Of a stretch of 64,000 nt of DNA, positions 17,591 to 26,077 are shown one piece after another. Under the pieces are notes generated by a model. The model was not told the origin of the DNA and ran no database searches. It saw only the letters and a program-made list of their open reading frames with translations. How positions within the stretch are numbered: the stretch's first letter is position 1; the number at the start of each line of letters is the position of its first letter. The translations under genes and the position numbers were made by a program. The stretch lies in contig PNKC01000009.1 in NCBI GenBank assembly GCA_013822275.1, positions 1 to 64,000 of the forward strand. The letters are read 5' to 3'. This DNA is from Anaerolinea sp. (GTDB taxonomy: Bacteria; Chloroflexota; Dehalococcoidia; Tepidiformales; Tepidiformaceae).

Positions 17591-18106
17591 ATGAAGCCCG
17601 CTGCCCTCGTCCTGGGAGGCTGCCTGCTCGGCGCGGGATTCCTTGTGTATCGAGGGACCCAGGCGGGCGCGTCGCCCCCAGTTCCGGCGGTGGCGACGCC
17701 TGCTGAGTCGCAGGCGAAGGAGACAGCCGCGCACACAAAACCGACAGCCACGCCCATGACCCCACCGGCCGGTCCCACCTCCACGCCCGTTCCCCTGAAG
17801 CTCAGCCTTGATGAGGTGCGGAGGCTCCCGCGGGCTGGCGCGGCCACGACGGCGCCGCCGGCCTCAACTGGAAACCCCGTTGGCACGCGGCCACGCACGG
17901 CGTCTGCCCCGCGTTCTCCGGCTGCCGAGCCGGCGGCGCCCGTCGTGCCTTCGACGGTCCCCGAGTCTGGGACGCCGCCTCCGGTTGCCACGGCCACGCC
18001 GACCCCGGCCCCGGCTCCCACGCCGCCGTCTATTGCCACCCCGCCGCCGCTGCCGCCGCTCCCTGAACGCGGCCCGCCTGTGCCTCTGCCCACCGAAAAT
18101 CCATGA
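17591..18106 (+). CDS. Proline/threonine-rich membrane-anchored protein, function unknown
   Basis: The 171-residue protein has an N-terminal hydrophobic segment (AALVLGGCLLGAGFLVY), then a roughly 145-residue Pro/Thr/Ala/Ser-rich region with no recognisable domain (for example PVATATPTPAPAPTPPSIAT and PPLPPLPERGPPVPLPTENP). A GGGAGG sequence lies 5-10 nt before the ATG. The hydrophobic segment contains a cysteine after GG, so a lipoprotein is possible, but a classical lipobox is not clear. Low-complexity composition means this could still be a spurious frame, though the ribosome-binding site and isolated position favour a gene. Confidence 0.55.
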   Translation: MKPAALVLGGCLLGAGFLVYRGTQAGASPPVPAVATPAESQAKETAAHTKPTATPMTPPAGPTSTPVPLKLSLDEVRRLPRAGAATTAPPASTGNPVGTRPRTASAPRSPAAEPAAPVVPSTVPESGTPPPVATATPTPAPAPTPPSIATPPPLPPLPERGPPVPLPTENP

Positions 18107-18151
18107 AATCCGGGTGCTACACTGGTGCCAACGCCACCGCAGGAGACGCCC

Positions 18152-18355
18152 GTGGACACGATGATGGAACTGGACGAAGAACTCGTGTGTGAAGCGCAGC
18201 GCCTCGGGGGATTCAAGACGAAACGGGAGGCCGCCGAGGCGGCGCTTCGCGAATTCATTCAGCGCCAGGAGCAGGTGGGCATCCTCGAGTTGGCTGGGAC
18301 GATCGACTGGGATTCAGACTACGAGCGGGATGTGCTCAAAGTGCGGGGCGCGTGA
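18152..18355 (+). CDS. vapB: VapB-family antitoxin
   Basis: The 67-residue protein starts at GTG 18152 (VDTMMELDEELVCEAQRLGG), preceded by AGGAG with good spacing. The upstream GTG at 18125 lacks such a site. TKREAAEAALREFIQRQEQ is typical of the VapB ribbon-helix-helix family that acts on a cognate PIN toxin. The C-terminus (LAGTIDWDSDYERDVLK) resembles toxin-binding tails. Its TGA overlaps the toxin start (GTGA), as in other type II modules. It probably represses its own promoter together with VapC. Confidence 0.85.
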   Translation: MDTMMELDEELVCEAQRLGGFKTKREAAEAALREFIQRQEQVGILELAGTIDWDSDYERDVLKVRGA

Positions 18356-18759
18356 AGGTCCTCGTGGATTCGTCGGCCTGGTCATTGAGGCTGAGGCGAC
18401 GACAGTCCCTTGTCGAAGATCCGGTCGCCCGCGCGCTCGACGCTCTGGTTGGCCGCCACGAAGCGGCCATCATCGGACCGGTTAAGCAAGAGTTGCTCAC
18501 GGGGATTCGAGACGCGTCGCAGTTCGCGCGGCTTCAACGTGCACTGGCGGCCTTCCCGGACGAGCCCTTGTTGACCATCGACTACGAAACGGCTGCCGAT
18601 TTCGCCAATCGAGCTCGCCGTGTTGGCATTCAAGGGTCTAATGTGGATTTCTTGGTATGTGCCGTCGCGGCTCGGCTCGGCGTGTCTATTCTCGCGGCCG
18701 ATCGCGACTTCGAACGGTTCGCCACGATGATGCCCATCCGCCTTTACCCGGCCGTCTGA
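18352..18759 (+). CDS. vapC: PIN-domain ribonuclease toxin VapC
   Basis: The 135-residue PIN-domain protein has the expected acidic residues: D6 in VLVDSSAW, E47 in VKQELLTG, D99 in SNVDFLVCAVAARLG and D117/D119 in ILAADRDFERF. VapC toxins cut tRNA or rRNA, and the particular target here is unknown. The start is GTG overlapping vapB. The last 16 nt overlap the 3' end of the convergent GDPD gene, so transcripts from the two strands are complementary there. Confidence 0.9.
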   Translation: MKVLVDSSAWSLRLRRRQSLVEDPVARALDALVGRHEAAIIGPVKQELLTGIRDASQFARLQRALAAFPDEPLLTIDYETAADFANRARRVGIQGSNVDFLVCAVAARLGVSILAADRDFERFATMMPIRLYPAV

Positions 18760-19406
18760 GAATCCCGTCTCATTGCCCGGACCACCTCCAGGCTGTCAGT
18801 CGTTATCCCGTTGACACCCCAACTGACCAGTTCTCGCATCCGCTCGGTATCGTTGACCGGCCACGACATCACCGTGTGCAGGCGCTCGCGAAGCCGCGCC
18901 ACGAGTGCCGGCGTGAGCAGTTTCTGATGGACCGAGACCGCGCTGCAGGCTCCGGATTCGATGAGCGGCAGGAGGCGTTCCACCTCCCCGGCCCTCCCGG
19001 CGGAGTGCACGACCACAGCGCCAGTTTCCCGGAACGGTTCGAGCATCGCCCAGTCGCGCGCGCACACGTAAAGGCGGTGCTCGTACGCGAGATACCCGGC
19101 GGCGTCCGCGACGGCCTGCGCGCCCGACCGATCGTGGCCTTTCAGGTCGAGCATCAGCCCGATGCCCGCGGGTACTTGCTCCAGCAGTTGAGCGATGAGG
19201 AGGCGAGGCGCCCACGCCGAAGCAAGCTTCCAGCGGTCCCAGAGCAGAGGCACGGGGCCCATCGTCTTTAGATGCCGCACTTCCAGGCGGCCCCGGTAGG
19301 GCCAGACGTCGGCCTCGGCGACGTCAGCGCCAGCCGCGAGCGCCGCGTGCAGAAGGGACCGCTCGTTTCCCGCCCGGTGGGCAATGCTCAGCACTCGTTC
19401 GCTCAA
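18744..19406 (-). CDS. Glycerophosphodiester phosphodiesterase-like protein
   Basis: The 220-residue protein starts at TTG 19406, whose bases overlap the stop of the upstream PAP2 gene (TTGA). The longer frame extending to 19988 runs through that gene in another frame and is not real. GDPD features are SIAHRAGNERSLLHAALAAG, the metal-site region EADVWPYRGRLEVRH, GLMLDLKG in the middle and SWPVNDTERMRELVSWGVNG near the end. The usual HD after EVRH is HL here, so one canonical residue differs. GDPDs release glycerol-3-phosphate from glycerophosphodiesters. Pairing with a PAP2 protein suggests lipid head-group turnover. Confidence 0.82.
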   Translation of the reverse strand: MSERVLSIAHRAGNERSLLHAALAAGADVAEADVWPYRGRLEVRHLKTMGPVPLLWDRWKLASAWAPRLLIAQLLEQVPAGIGLMLDLKGHDRSGAQAVADAAGYLAYEHRLYVCARDWAMLEPFRETGAVVVHSAGRAGEVERLLPLIESGACSAVSVHQKLLTPALVARLRERLHTVMSWPVNDTERMRELVSWGVNGITTDSLEVVRAMRRDSQTAG

Positions 19407-20254
19407 CGGCTGACCTCTCGCGGGGCCGCGGGGCTCACCGTGTCCTTGCTTGTTGCTGGACGCGCGCGATTGAGCCACAGCACAACTCCGAGCGCTCCCA
19501 GCGCCAGCGCCCCACCCGCGACCGCATCCAGGATGAAGTGGTTCCCGCTGAGGACGACTGCCAGGAACATGAGCACGGGCAGTACCAGTCCGAAGATCCT
19601 TGCTGCGACGTTCGTGGCGCAGCGGAAGATCATCAAGCCAATCAGCAGATTCCAGCCGAAGTGCAAGCTGGGCATCGCGGCGTACTGGTTGACCAGGGCC
19701 GGTGGCTGGAGGTAGCGGTAGGCATTGGAATGGAGCGTCACGGTGTCCATCAACCCGATATCGATCAAGCGGGGCGGAGCGACCGGGTAGAGCGCGAAAA
19801 CGATCAGGCCAATCGCGCCCGAAACCAGGAAGGCGTCCCGAGTCCGTGAATACATGACGGGGTGGTGGAGGTAGAGCCAGACGGCCGTCACGGCGATGAC
19901 CGGCCAGTGGCCCCAGATGTAGACCCAGTTGACGGCATTCACCAGCCATTGCCGGTCGGCGATCAGCGACTGGAGGTCCGGCTCCCACCAGAGCCCCGTC
20001 CGCTTCTCCAGCTCAACAATGTCCCATGCGTGAGCGGTGGCGATGGCGACACCGCCCTCGGTCAAGCCCCGCACGCCGAAGTAAAGAAAGAAGGCGGAAA
20101 CGACGATGATGATTTCCTGGCCGATCGAGTGCCAGCCAACGCGGTGCCGCTCCTGGTACACGAGCAGCGCCAGGATGGCTATCACCAGCAGCCAGCGCAC
20201 CGTCGTGGAACTGGCAAGCATATTGAGTACAGATAGGTCCATAGCCGTTTGCAT
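19403..20254 (-). CDS. PAP2-superfamily membrane phosphatase/phosphotransferase (copy 1)
   Basis: The 283-residue protein has at least six hydrophobic segments. PAP2 signature motifs are AMPSLHFGWNLL and SGNHFILDAVAG, which hold the catalytic histidines; the phosphate-binding part is near FALYPVAPPRL. The pattern resembles the PAP2_3 (Aur1/inositol-phosphotransferase-like) branch. A shorter start at ATG 20242 is possible. It overlaps the GDPD gene and forms a two-gene operon with it. A paralog with the same layout lies at 55840-56640. Confidence 0.88.
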   Translation of the reverse strand: MQTAMDLSVLNMLASSTTVRWLLVIAILALLVYQERHRVGWHSIGQEIIIVVSAFFLYFGVRGLTEGGVAIATAHAWDIVELEKRTGLWWEPDLQSLIADRQWLVNAVNWVYIWGHWPVIAVTAVWLYLHHPVMYSRTRDAFLVSGAIGLIVFALYPVAPPRLIDIGLMDTVTLHSNAYRYLQPPALVNQYAAMPSLHFGWNLLIGLMIFRCATNVAARIFGLVLPVLMFLAVVLSGNHFILDAVAGGALALGALGVVLWLNRARPATSKDTVSPAAPREVSR

Positions 20255-20402
20255 ATGCTAACAGCGCGCAATCAGCCGGGCAGCGGTCTTTCGGGCCATT
20301 TTCGCGATATGTCTGCCCCAGCATATTGCGGCGACACGCCGATCCCGTACCATCCGTGCTCAACGGGGCGCGCATCACCCGCGCCCGGGAAGAGGTGTGT
20401 CT

Positions 20403-22292
20403 ATGACGACGGCTGCAACCAGTGGCGCGGTAATGGAAAAGGGCTATACGGGCAAGATGCTCAGCGTGGACCTCACGAGCGGCGAGGTCACGGTCGAGCG
20501 CCCGCCCGAATCACTCTATCGCCAGTACCTCGGCGGGTACGGCATCGGCGCGCGCATGCTCTGGGACCGTGTCCCCGCCGGCGCTGCGCCGCTCGGCCCG
20601 GAAAACATGCTCGGCATGTTCGCCGGCCTGCTCACCGGGACGCCGCTCTTCGGCCAGCGCTGGCAGGTTGTCTGCAAGAGCCCGCTCACCGGCGGCTGGG
20701 GCGATGCCAACTGCGGCGGCGATTTCGGCGGTGTCCTCAAGCTAGCGGGCTGGGACGGCATCATGTTCTTCGGGAAAGCCACCACGCCGAAGTATCTCCT
20801 CATCGAAGGCGACAAGGTTGAACTCCGTGACGCCACCGACCAGTGGGGCACCGGTGCCATCGAGAACGAAACCTTCCTCAAGGCCCGCCATGGCAAGCGC
20901 GCCAGCGTCGCCAACATCGGCCAGGCCGGCGAATCTCTTTCGCTCATCAGCGGCGTCTGCAACGACCACGGCCGCCTTGCCGCGCGCTCGGGCGTTGGCG
21001 CCGTCATGGGTTCGAAAAACCTGAAGGCCGTTGTCGCCGTGGCCGAACGCAAGATCATCAGCCAGACCCCGGAGACCATTAAGCTCCTCCGCGAAAACCT
21101 GGATGACTTCGTGAAGCCCCTCAAGGACTTCTTCCACACCTTCGGCACCACCGGCATCACCACTGGCAGCGCCCTGAACGGGGACTCCCCGGTGAAGAAC
21201 TGGGGCGGCGTGGGCCTTGTCGATTTCGCCGAGGGAGCCCAGGCCATCAACGGCATGAGCGTGATCAAGGGGCTGATGGAGAAGAGCTACGGCTGCTGGC
21301 ATTGTCCCGTGGCTTGCGGCGCAGAATCCGTCGAATCCAAGAATGAGAAATACCCCTACCCGCATCACACGCACCGGCCCGAATACGAGGCCATGGGCGC
21401 CTTCGGGACGATGAACCTGATGGCGGACCCGGACGCGCTGATCTACGCCAACCATCTCTGCAACGAGTATGGCTTTGACGTCATCAGCGCCGGCGGCGCC
21501 ATTTCCATGGCGATCGAATGCTACCAGCAGGGCATCATCACCAAGGAAGACACGGACGGCCTGGAACTCAACTGGCGCAGCGACGAAGCCGTCATCGGCT
21601 TCCTCAAGATGATGGCGACCCGCCAGAATATCGCGGGGGTCTTTGCCGACGGCGTGAAAGTCGCCGGCGAGAAGATTGGGCGCGGGGCAGACAAGTTCGC
21701 GATGCACATCGGCGGGCAGGAACTGCCGATGCACGACCCCAAGCTGCAGCCCGAGTACTACACCACCTACAAGCTGGACCCGACTCCCGGGCGCCACACC
21801 CAGTACGAAGGTAACAAGCGCCTGGGCAAGGTCCCGCCGGCCCCCAAGGACTTCAAGGACTATGCCAACCGCGGCGAGCACCACAAGGCCGCCAGCGAGT
21901 TCATGCACGTCGTCAACAGCGGCGGCATGTGCCAGTTCATCATGATGATGGCCAACACCGCCAAGATGCCCGAGTGGTTCAACGCCGTCACCGGCTGGGA
22001 TATGGACATCGACGAGATGATGGTTGTGGGCGAGCGCATCGCGAACCTCCGCATGGCCTACGAAGTGCGCGAAGGCGGCAACCCCCGCGCCCGTGCTGTC
22101 CCCACCCGCGTCACTGGCGAGACGACGGAGGCGACGCACGCCGGCCCACTGCAGGGCGTCAAGCTCGATACGGAAACGCTCGAACTGGACTTCCTGAAAG
22201 CCTGCGATTGGGACGCCAAAACCACGAAGCCCTCCCGCGCCAAGCTGGAATCGGTTGGTCTCCCGGAGGTCGCGGCCGCGCTTCACCGCTAA
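20403..22292 (+). CDS. Tungsten-type aldehyde:ferredoxin oxidoreductase family protein
   Basis: The 629-residue AOR-family enzyme would bind tungsto- or molybdo-bispterin and one [4Fe-4S] cluster. Cluster cysteines are visible as CWHCPVAC (C298, C301, C305) and a fourth at about residue 510 in NSGGMCQF. The N-terminal domain has GYTGKMLSVDLTSGEVTVER and SPLTGGWGDANCGGDFGG; the pterin-binding domains have ARSGVGAVMGSKNLKAV. ATG 20403 follows AGAGG by 7 nt; GTG 20397 is an alternative. Family members oxidise aldehydes with ferredoxin. The substrate is not evident, and no cofactor or ferredoxin gene is adjacent. It is monocistronic, ending at a strong terminator. Confidence 0.92.
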   Translation: MTTAATSGAVMEKGYTGKMLSVDLTSGEVTVERPPESLYRQYLGGYGIGARMLWDRVPAGAAPLGPENMLGMFAGLLTGTPLFGQRWQVVCKSPLTGGWGDANCGGDFGGVLKLAGWDGIMFFGKATTPKYLLIEGDKVELRDATDQWGTGAIENETFLKARHGKRASVANIGQAGESLSLISGVCNDHGRLAARSGVGAVMGSKNLKAVVAVAERKIISQTPETIKLLRENLDDFVKPLKDFFHTFGTTGITTGSALNGDSPVKNWGGVGLVDFAEGAQAINGMSVIKGLMEKSYGCWHCPVACGAESVESKNEKYPYPHHTHRPEYEAMGAFGTMNLMADPDALIYANHLCNEYGFDVISAGGAISMAIECYQQGIITKEDTDGLELNWRSDEAVIGFLKMMATRQNIAGVFADGVKVAGEKIGRGADKFAMHIGGQELPMHDPKLQPEYYTTYKLDPTPGRHTQYEGNKRLGKVPPAPKDFKDYANRGEHHKAASEFMHVVNSGGMCQFIMMMANTAKMPEWFNAVTGWDMDIDEMMVVGERIANLRMAYEVREGGNPRARAVPTRVTGETTEATHAGPLQGVKLDTETLELDFLKACDWDAKTTKPSRAKLESVGLPEVAAALHR

Positions 22293-22317
22293 CCGGCCTC
22301 GCAACCCGCAACAAGAG

Positions 22318-22350
22318 AAGGGGCGACCGCCCGGCGGTCGCCCCTTTTCT
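22318..22350 (+). terminator. Rho-independent terminator after the AOR gene
   Basis: The sequence aaggggcgaccgc, loop ccg, gcggtcgcccctt forms a perfect 13-bp stem (22318-22330 with 22334-22346), running into a T-rich tail (ttttcttcgtttctt). It separates the plus-strand AOR gene from the convergent permease gene ending at 22425. Confidence 0.88.
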
Positions 22351-22424
22351 TCGTTTCTTGGTCTTGCCCACGGCCGACCCCCGGTCCGCGCGTCCGCTCA
22401 CCGGTGTGCGCCAGGGGGAGCGGC

Positions 22425-23330
22425 TCAGCGCCCACCCCGCAGGCGCGGGTCCAGCGTGTCCCTCAGCGCGTCGCCAAGCATGTTGAAGCTGAAGACGGTG
22501 ATGGCAATGGCCATGCCGGGCCACAATGCCTGGATAGGTTCGACGTTGGCGAACTTGCGCGCCCGGTTGAGCATCTGGCCCCATGTTGGGTGGTTCGGGT
22601 CGTTGATGCCGACACCGAGGAAGGACAGCGCTGCCTCGGCCAGGATGACCCCGCCAAGACCGACCGTTGCGCTCACCATGATGGGGGCGAAGCAGTTAGG
22701 CAGCACGTGCCGCAACAACAGGCGCGGTGTCCCCACGCCGAGGGACCGGGCGGCTTCGATGTAGGCATTCTCCCGGACCCCGAGGACCGCGGAACGCACG
22801 ATCCGGCTGCTGCTGGCCGACCCGATCAGCCCGAGGATGATGATCAACTGCTTCAGGCCGGCCCCGGTGATGACCACCAGCGACATCAACAGCACCAATG
22901 TTGGGAAGGCCATCACGCCATCAACAAAGCGCTGGATGATCGTGTCAACCCAGCCGCGATAGTAACCGGAGATGGTACCGATCGTGGTCGCGATAACGAG
23001 CGTGATGGAGGTTGCGCCGAATCCGACCGCCACCGACACCCGCGCCCCGTTCAGGATGCGGCTGAAAGTGTCGCGTCCCAGTTCGTCCGTGCCGAACCAG
23101 TTCGTCCCGTTGGGGCGCTGGAGCCGGTCGAAATCCGACGACGCCGGATCGTAGGGTGCTATCGAGGGACCGACGATCGCCAGGATGATAAGCACCACCA
23201 CAACGACGAGACAGACCGCGCCAAGGGGTTGCCGGCGGGCGAACCTCCGCAACCCCCTCCACGCGCGCGAAGGACGGCTCGCCCCGGCCCGGCGTTCGGC
23301 TGCGAACAGTTGGTCGCCGGCGACGCTCAT
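22425..23330 (-). CDS. dppC: Peptide/nickel-type ABC transporter permease (DppC-like)
   Basis: The 301-residue integral membrane subunit has a first hydrophobic helix (LGAVCLVVVVVLIILAIVGP), the N-terminal motif NWFGTDELGRDTFSRILNGA typical of DppC/OppC proteins, and the EAA loop EAARSLGVGTPRLLLRHVLP that docks the ATPase. It ends LGDALRDTLDPRLRGGR. It overlaps the upstream permease gene by 4 nt. The transported solute cannot be named from sequence. Confidence 0.93.
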   Translation of the reverse strand: MSVAGDQLFAAERRAGASRPSRAWRGLRRFARRQPLGAVCLVVVVVLIILAIVGPSIAPYDPASSDFDRLQRPNGTNWFGTDELGRDTFSRILNGARVSVAVGFGATSITLVIATTIGTISGYYRGWVDTIIQRFVDGVMAFPTLVLLMSLVVITGAGLKQLIIILGLIGSASSSRIVRSAVLGVRENAYIEAARSLGVGTPRLLLRHVLPNCFAPIMVSATVGLGGVILAEAALSFLGVGINDPNHPTWGQMLNRARKFANVEPIQALWPGMAIAITVFSFNMLGDALRDTLDPRLRGGR

Positions 23331-24277
23331 CGGTTCCCCCGTAATCTGGGATCGAGGAAGGTGTAGGACACATCGACGAAGAGGTTGATGAGGACGACGG
23401 CAAGGGCGAACACCACCGTCGCCCCCTGGACGGCGACGTAGTCACGGGCGATTACGGAGTTGACCATGTAGGTGCCGATCCCGGGGAGCCCGAAGAGCGT
23501 TTCGAAAATAACCGTGCCACCGACCAGGAATGCCATTGATAGCCCGAGGACGGTGACGACGGGGAGAAGCGCGTTTCGGAGCGCGTGACGGAGGATCACC
23601 TTCCGTTCGTGCAGCCCCTTCGCCCAGGCGGTGCGGATGTAGTCCTGGCGGAGGACTTCCAGCATCATCGCTCGGGACATGCGCATGAGTTGGGCTGAAG
23701 TTCCCAGCGAGAGGATGAGCGCAGGCATCCAGATGCGCTGGATCACGCCGAGCGGATCTTCGCCAATGCCCACCCAGCCGATGGGCGGGATCCAGCCCCA
23801 CTGCTTGGCGAGGACGCCAAGCAACTGGGTGGCGATGTAGAAGCCGGGTATGGAAAGGCCGAGGATAGAGAACGAGCGAAGCACGAAATCAAGGGCCGTG
23901 CCTTGCCGGATCGCCGCGATTACGCCAATGGGGATGCCCGTGCAGACGGAAAACAGGAGGGCTGTGAACATCAACAGAAGCGTCGGTTCCAGGCGTTCGG
24001 CGATCTGCCCGCCGACTTTCGCCCGGTTGGGGAGCAGGGAGGTGCCGAAGTCTCCGCGGGCTAGATCCCCCATCCAGCGAACGTATTGCTCGACGAACGA
24101 CCGGTTGAGACCGAGGCGCTCCCGAAGGTCAGCAGCCTGTTCCTCCGTCCGGGACTCACCGAGCAGCGTGAGGGTAACGTCGCCAGGGATGAGCCGGACG
24201 AGCGAAAACGCGATCAGCGTGACCACCCAGACTGTGATCAGCGAGAGCAGCGCTCGCCGGGCAACCATCTGCAGCAC
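23327..24277 (-). CDS. dppB: Peptide/nickel-type ABC transporter permease (DppB-like)
   Basis: The 316-residue permease has the DppB/OppB start pattern (LLSLITVWVVTLIAFSLVRL, then IPGDVTLTLLGE), RLGLNRSFVEQYVRWMGDLA, and an EAA-like loop near RTAWAKGLHERKVILRHALR. It ends NLFVDVSYTFLDPRLRGNR. Start is GTG 24277 directly after the binding-protein stop; an internal ATG at 24268 is a close alternative. No ABC ATPase gene follows, so the ATPase must be encoded elsewhere or shared. Confidence 0.93.
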   Translation of the reverse strand: MLQMVARRALLSLITVWVVTLIAFSLVRLIPGDVTLTLLGESRTEEQAADLRERLGLNRSFVEQYVRWMGDLARGDFGTSLLPNRAKVGGQIAERLEPTLLLMFTALLFSVCTGIPIGVIAAIRQGTALDFVLRSFSILGLSIPGFYIATQLLGVLAKQWGWIPPIGWVGIGEDPLGVIQRIWMPALILSLGTSAQLMRMSRAMMLEVLRQDYIRTAWAKGLHERKVILRHALRNALLPVVTVLGLSMAFLVGGTVIFETLFGLPGIGTYMVNSVIARDYVAVQGATVVFALAVVLINLFVDVSYTFLDPRLRGNR

Positions 24278-25963
24278 TCAGGTATCCAGCCACATGTCTT
24301 CGGCCTTGTGGTAATCGTCTGCCCAGTTGAAGAACGTGTAGTTGTGCACCGTCTTTCGCACCGCGATGGCGCCGCCGCGGGAGCCAATCCAGCCGGGGCC
24401 GGGATCCTTGATCAGCAGGCGCTGAATCTCGTAGACCATTTCTCGCCGCTTGTTCGTGTCGAACTCGACGCTCTGCGCCTGCAGTCGCTTGTCCATTTCC
24501 GCGTCCGAATAATCGGTGTAGTTCCGGCTGCCGCCCGTCTGGTGATACAGATTCAACTGAAGGTCCGGATCGATCCCGGACTGCTTCACGCTGGTGGCGA
24601 TGTTGTAGTCCCGTTCGCTCTCAAACTTGATCAGGGGCCCGAAGTCCGTGCCCACGTCATCGACCTTGAATTCGAAGCCGATCTTCTTCAACGCGGAGAC
24701 AGTCAGGTCGTTGACTTCGTTGACCTGGGCTCGGGAGACCGTCCGGATCGTGTCGGAGTAGCCGTTCCCGAGGCCCGCTGACACCAGTAGGGCTCTAGCG
24801 TCCTTCAGGTCGGCTTCGCGATCTTTGCGATACCCGGGCAGGGTCTCGAGTTCCTTTTCCGGCAGGGCCCAGAACGTGGCGGCCGGCGTGACCGGACCGC
24901 CAATGGCCCCGAGTCCGCCGAAAACGGTTTCGTACACTCGCCGCCGCTCGAGCGCCAGGAAGATAGCTTTGCGCACCCGCGGATCGGTGTACGGCGCTTT
25001 CTTGTGGTTGAGTTGGACCACGTCGCGGGAGTTCCCCACGAAGGTGATCACCTGGAAGTTCTTGTCCGCCTTGAACGCGGCAAGTTCCTCCGGAGTGATC
25101 TGTCCGGCATCAGTCTGGCCACTGCGGAGTGCGTTCACCACCGGCGCGCCCTCCGCGTTGATGTCGGTGTAGTCAATCCCGTCGATCCAGGCCGTGTTGG
25201 GCTTCCAGTAGCCATCCGCTCGGCGGCGGAGCTTGAAACCCTTGCCAACGCTGTACTCGGTGAGTTCGTACGGCCCGGTACCGACGACGTGTTCGGCTTT
25301 CGTGATGGCATTCGGCACGCCGAAGTACTCCTTCGGCACCACGGAGTCGTACTGATCCGCCATCGCCGCGAGGAGACCCGCCGAGGGCCGCTTCAACTTG
25401 AAGACAGCCGTGAGCGAGTCCGTTGCCGTGATCGAATCGACCACGTCGTAGTTGGCCCTGCGGGGGGAAGCGGTGGCAGGGTCCTTGATCCGCATGAACG
25501 TTTTGACGATGTCCTCGGCATCGAGCTTGCGGCCGTTGACCGGTGCCCGCTTCTGCCAGACGACATCGGGCCGGAGCTTGAAGATCAAGGTCATGCCGCC
25601 GTCGGTAACCTCGGGCAGCGCAGCTGCCAGATCGCCTTCGAACGTCCCGTCGGGCTTGTAACGCACGAGGAAGTTGGAGATGTAGTGGTACATCTGGTTG
25701 CCCACCACGGAGTGAACGTCGATGTTCGCCTGGAGAGGGCCGCCCGCGAGGCGAAGGATCCCGCCCCTCTTGGGCTGGGCGGTTTCCGTTGGCCGGGGCG
25801 TTGAGTTCGGCAGCGGCGTGGGTGAGCCGCCCCCGTCCCCGCCGCCGTCGTCGTCTCCGCAGCCGACGAGTCCGAGGGCGGCGAGTCCCACACCTGCCGT
25901 TGCTGTCCCGCCCAGTATCCGCCGCCGGCTTGTTCGAGTTGTCGACCAGTAGTTCGCGCGCAT
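24278..25963 (-). CDS. ABC transporter substrate-binding lipoprotein, family 5
   Basis: The 561-residue solute-binding protein of the DppA/OppA/NikA family (SBP_bac_5) begins with a twin-arginine-like signal (TSRRRILGGTATAGVGLAAL) ending in a lipobox LVGC, then an acidic Gly/Asp and Pro/Thr linker. Mature domain hallmarks are KRGGILRLAGG, VVWQKRAPVNGRKLDAEDIV and VVGTGPYELTEYSVGKGFKL. It is the first gene of a three-gene operon with two permeases. A consensus promoter lies about 65-95 nt upstream. Confidence 0.92.
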   Translation of the reverse strand: MRANYWSTTRTSRRRILGGTATAGVGLAALGLVGCGDDDGGGDGGGSPTPLPNSTPRPTETAQPKRGGILRLAGGPLQANIDVHSVVGNQMYHYISNFLVRYKPDGTFEGDLAAALPEVTDGGMTLIFKLRPDVVWQKRAPVNGRKLDAEDIVKTFMRIKDPATASPRRANYDVVDSITATDSLTAVFKLKRPSAGLLAAMADQYDSVVPKEYFGVPNAITKAEHVVGTGPYELTEYSVGKGFKLRRRADGYWKPNTAWIDGIDYTDINAEGAPVVNALRSGQTDAGQITPEELAAFKADKNFQVITFVGNSRDVVQLNHKKAPYTDPRVRKAIFLALERRRVYETVFGGLGAIGGPVTPAATFWALPEKELETLPGYRKDREADLKDARALLVSAGLGNGYSDTIRTVSRAQVNEVNDLTVSALKKIGFEFKVDDVGTDFGPLIKFESERDYNIATSVKQSGIDPDLQLNLYHQTGGSRNYTDYSDAEMDKRLQAQSVEFDTNKRREMVYEIQRLLIKDPGPGWIGSRGGAIAVRKTVHNYTFFNWADDYHKAEDMWLDT

Positions 25964-26029
25964 TCAAACGATCCCTTCCAGGCTGGAGAAGTAGTCTGTG
26001 GACGGGCGGCTTACGAGGTGAGCGGTCTG

Positions 26030-26059
26030 TTTATAGAAGTATCAGCGTCGCCTTGTCAA
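26030..26059 (-). promoter_or_regulatory. Sigma70-like promoter for the binding-protein/permease operon
   Basis: Read on the minus strand, TTGACA (26054-26059) and TATAAA (26030-26035) are separated by 18 nt. Transcription would start near 26023, leaving a leader of about 60 nt before the ATG at 25963. This is one of the closest matches to consensus in the window. Confidence 0.7.
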
Positions 26060-26077
26060 ACGGAGTGGCCAGACACC

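Noticed and set aside
16630-18258. Minus-strand 542-codon frame
   Set aside because: It is Gly/Ser/Val-rich noise opposite the L13 tail, S9 and the proline-rich gene, and would interrupt the operon.
19407-19988. N-terminal extension of the GDPD frame
   Set aside because: It overlaps the PAP2 gene in another frame, with Arg/Pro-rich composition; the TTG at 19406 fits the TTGA overlap.
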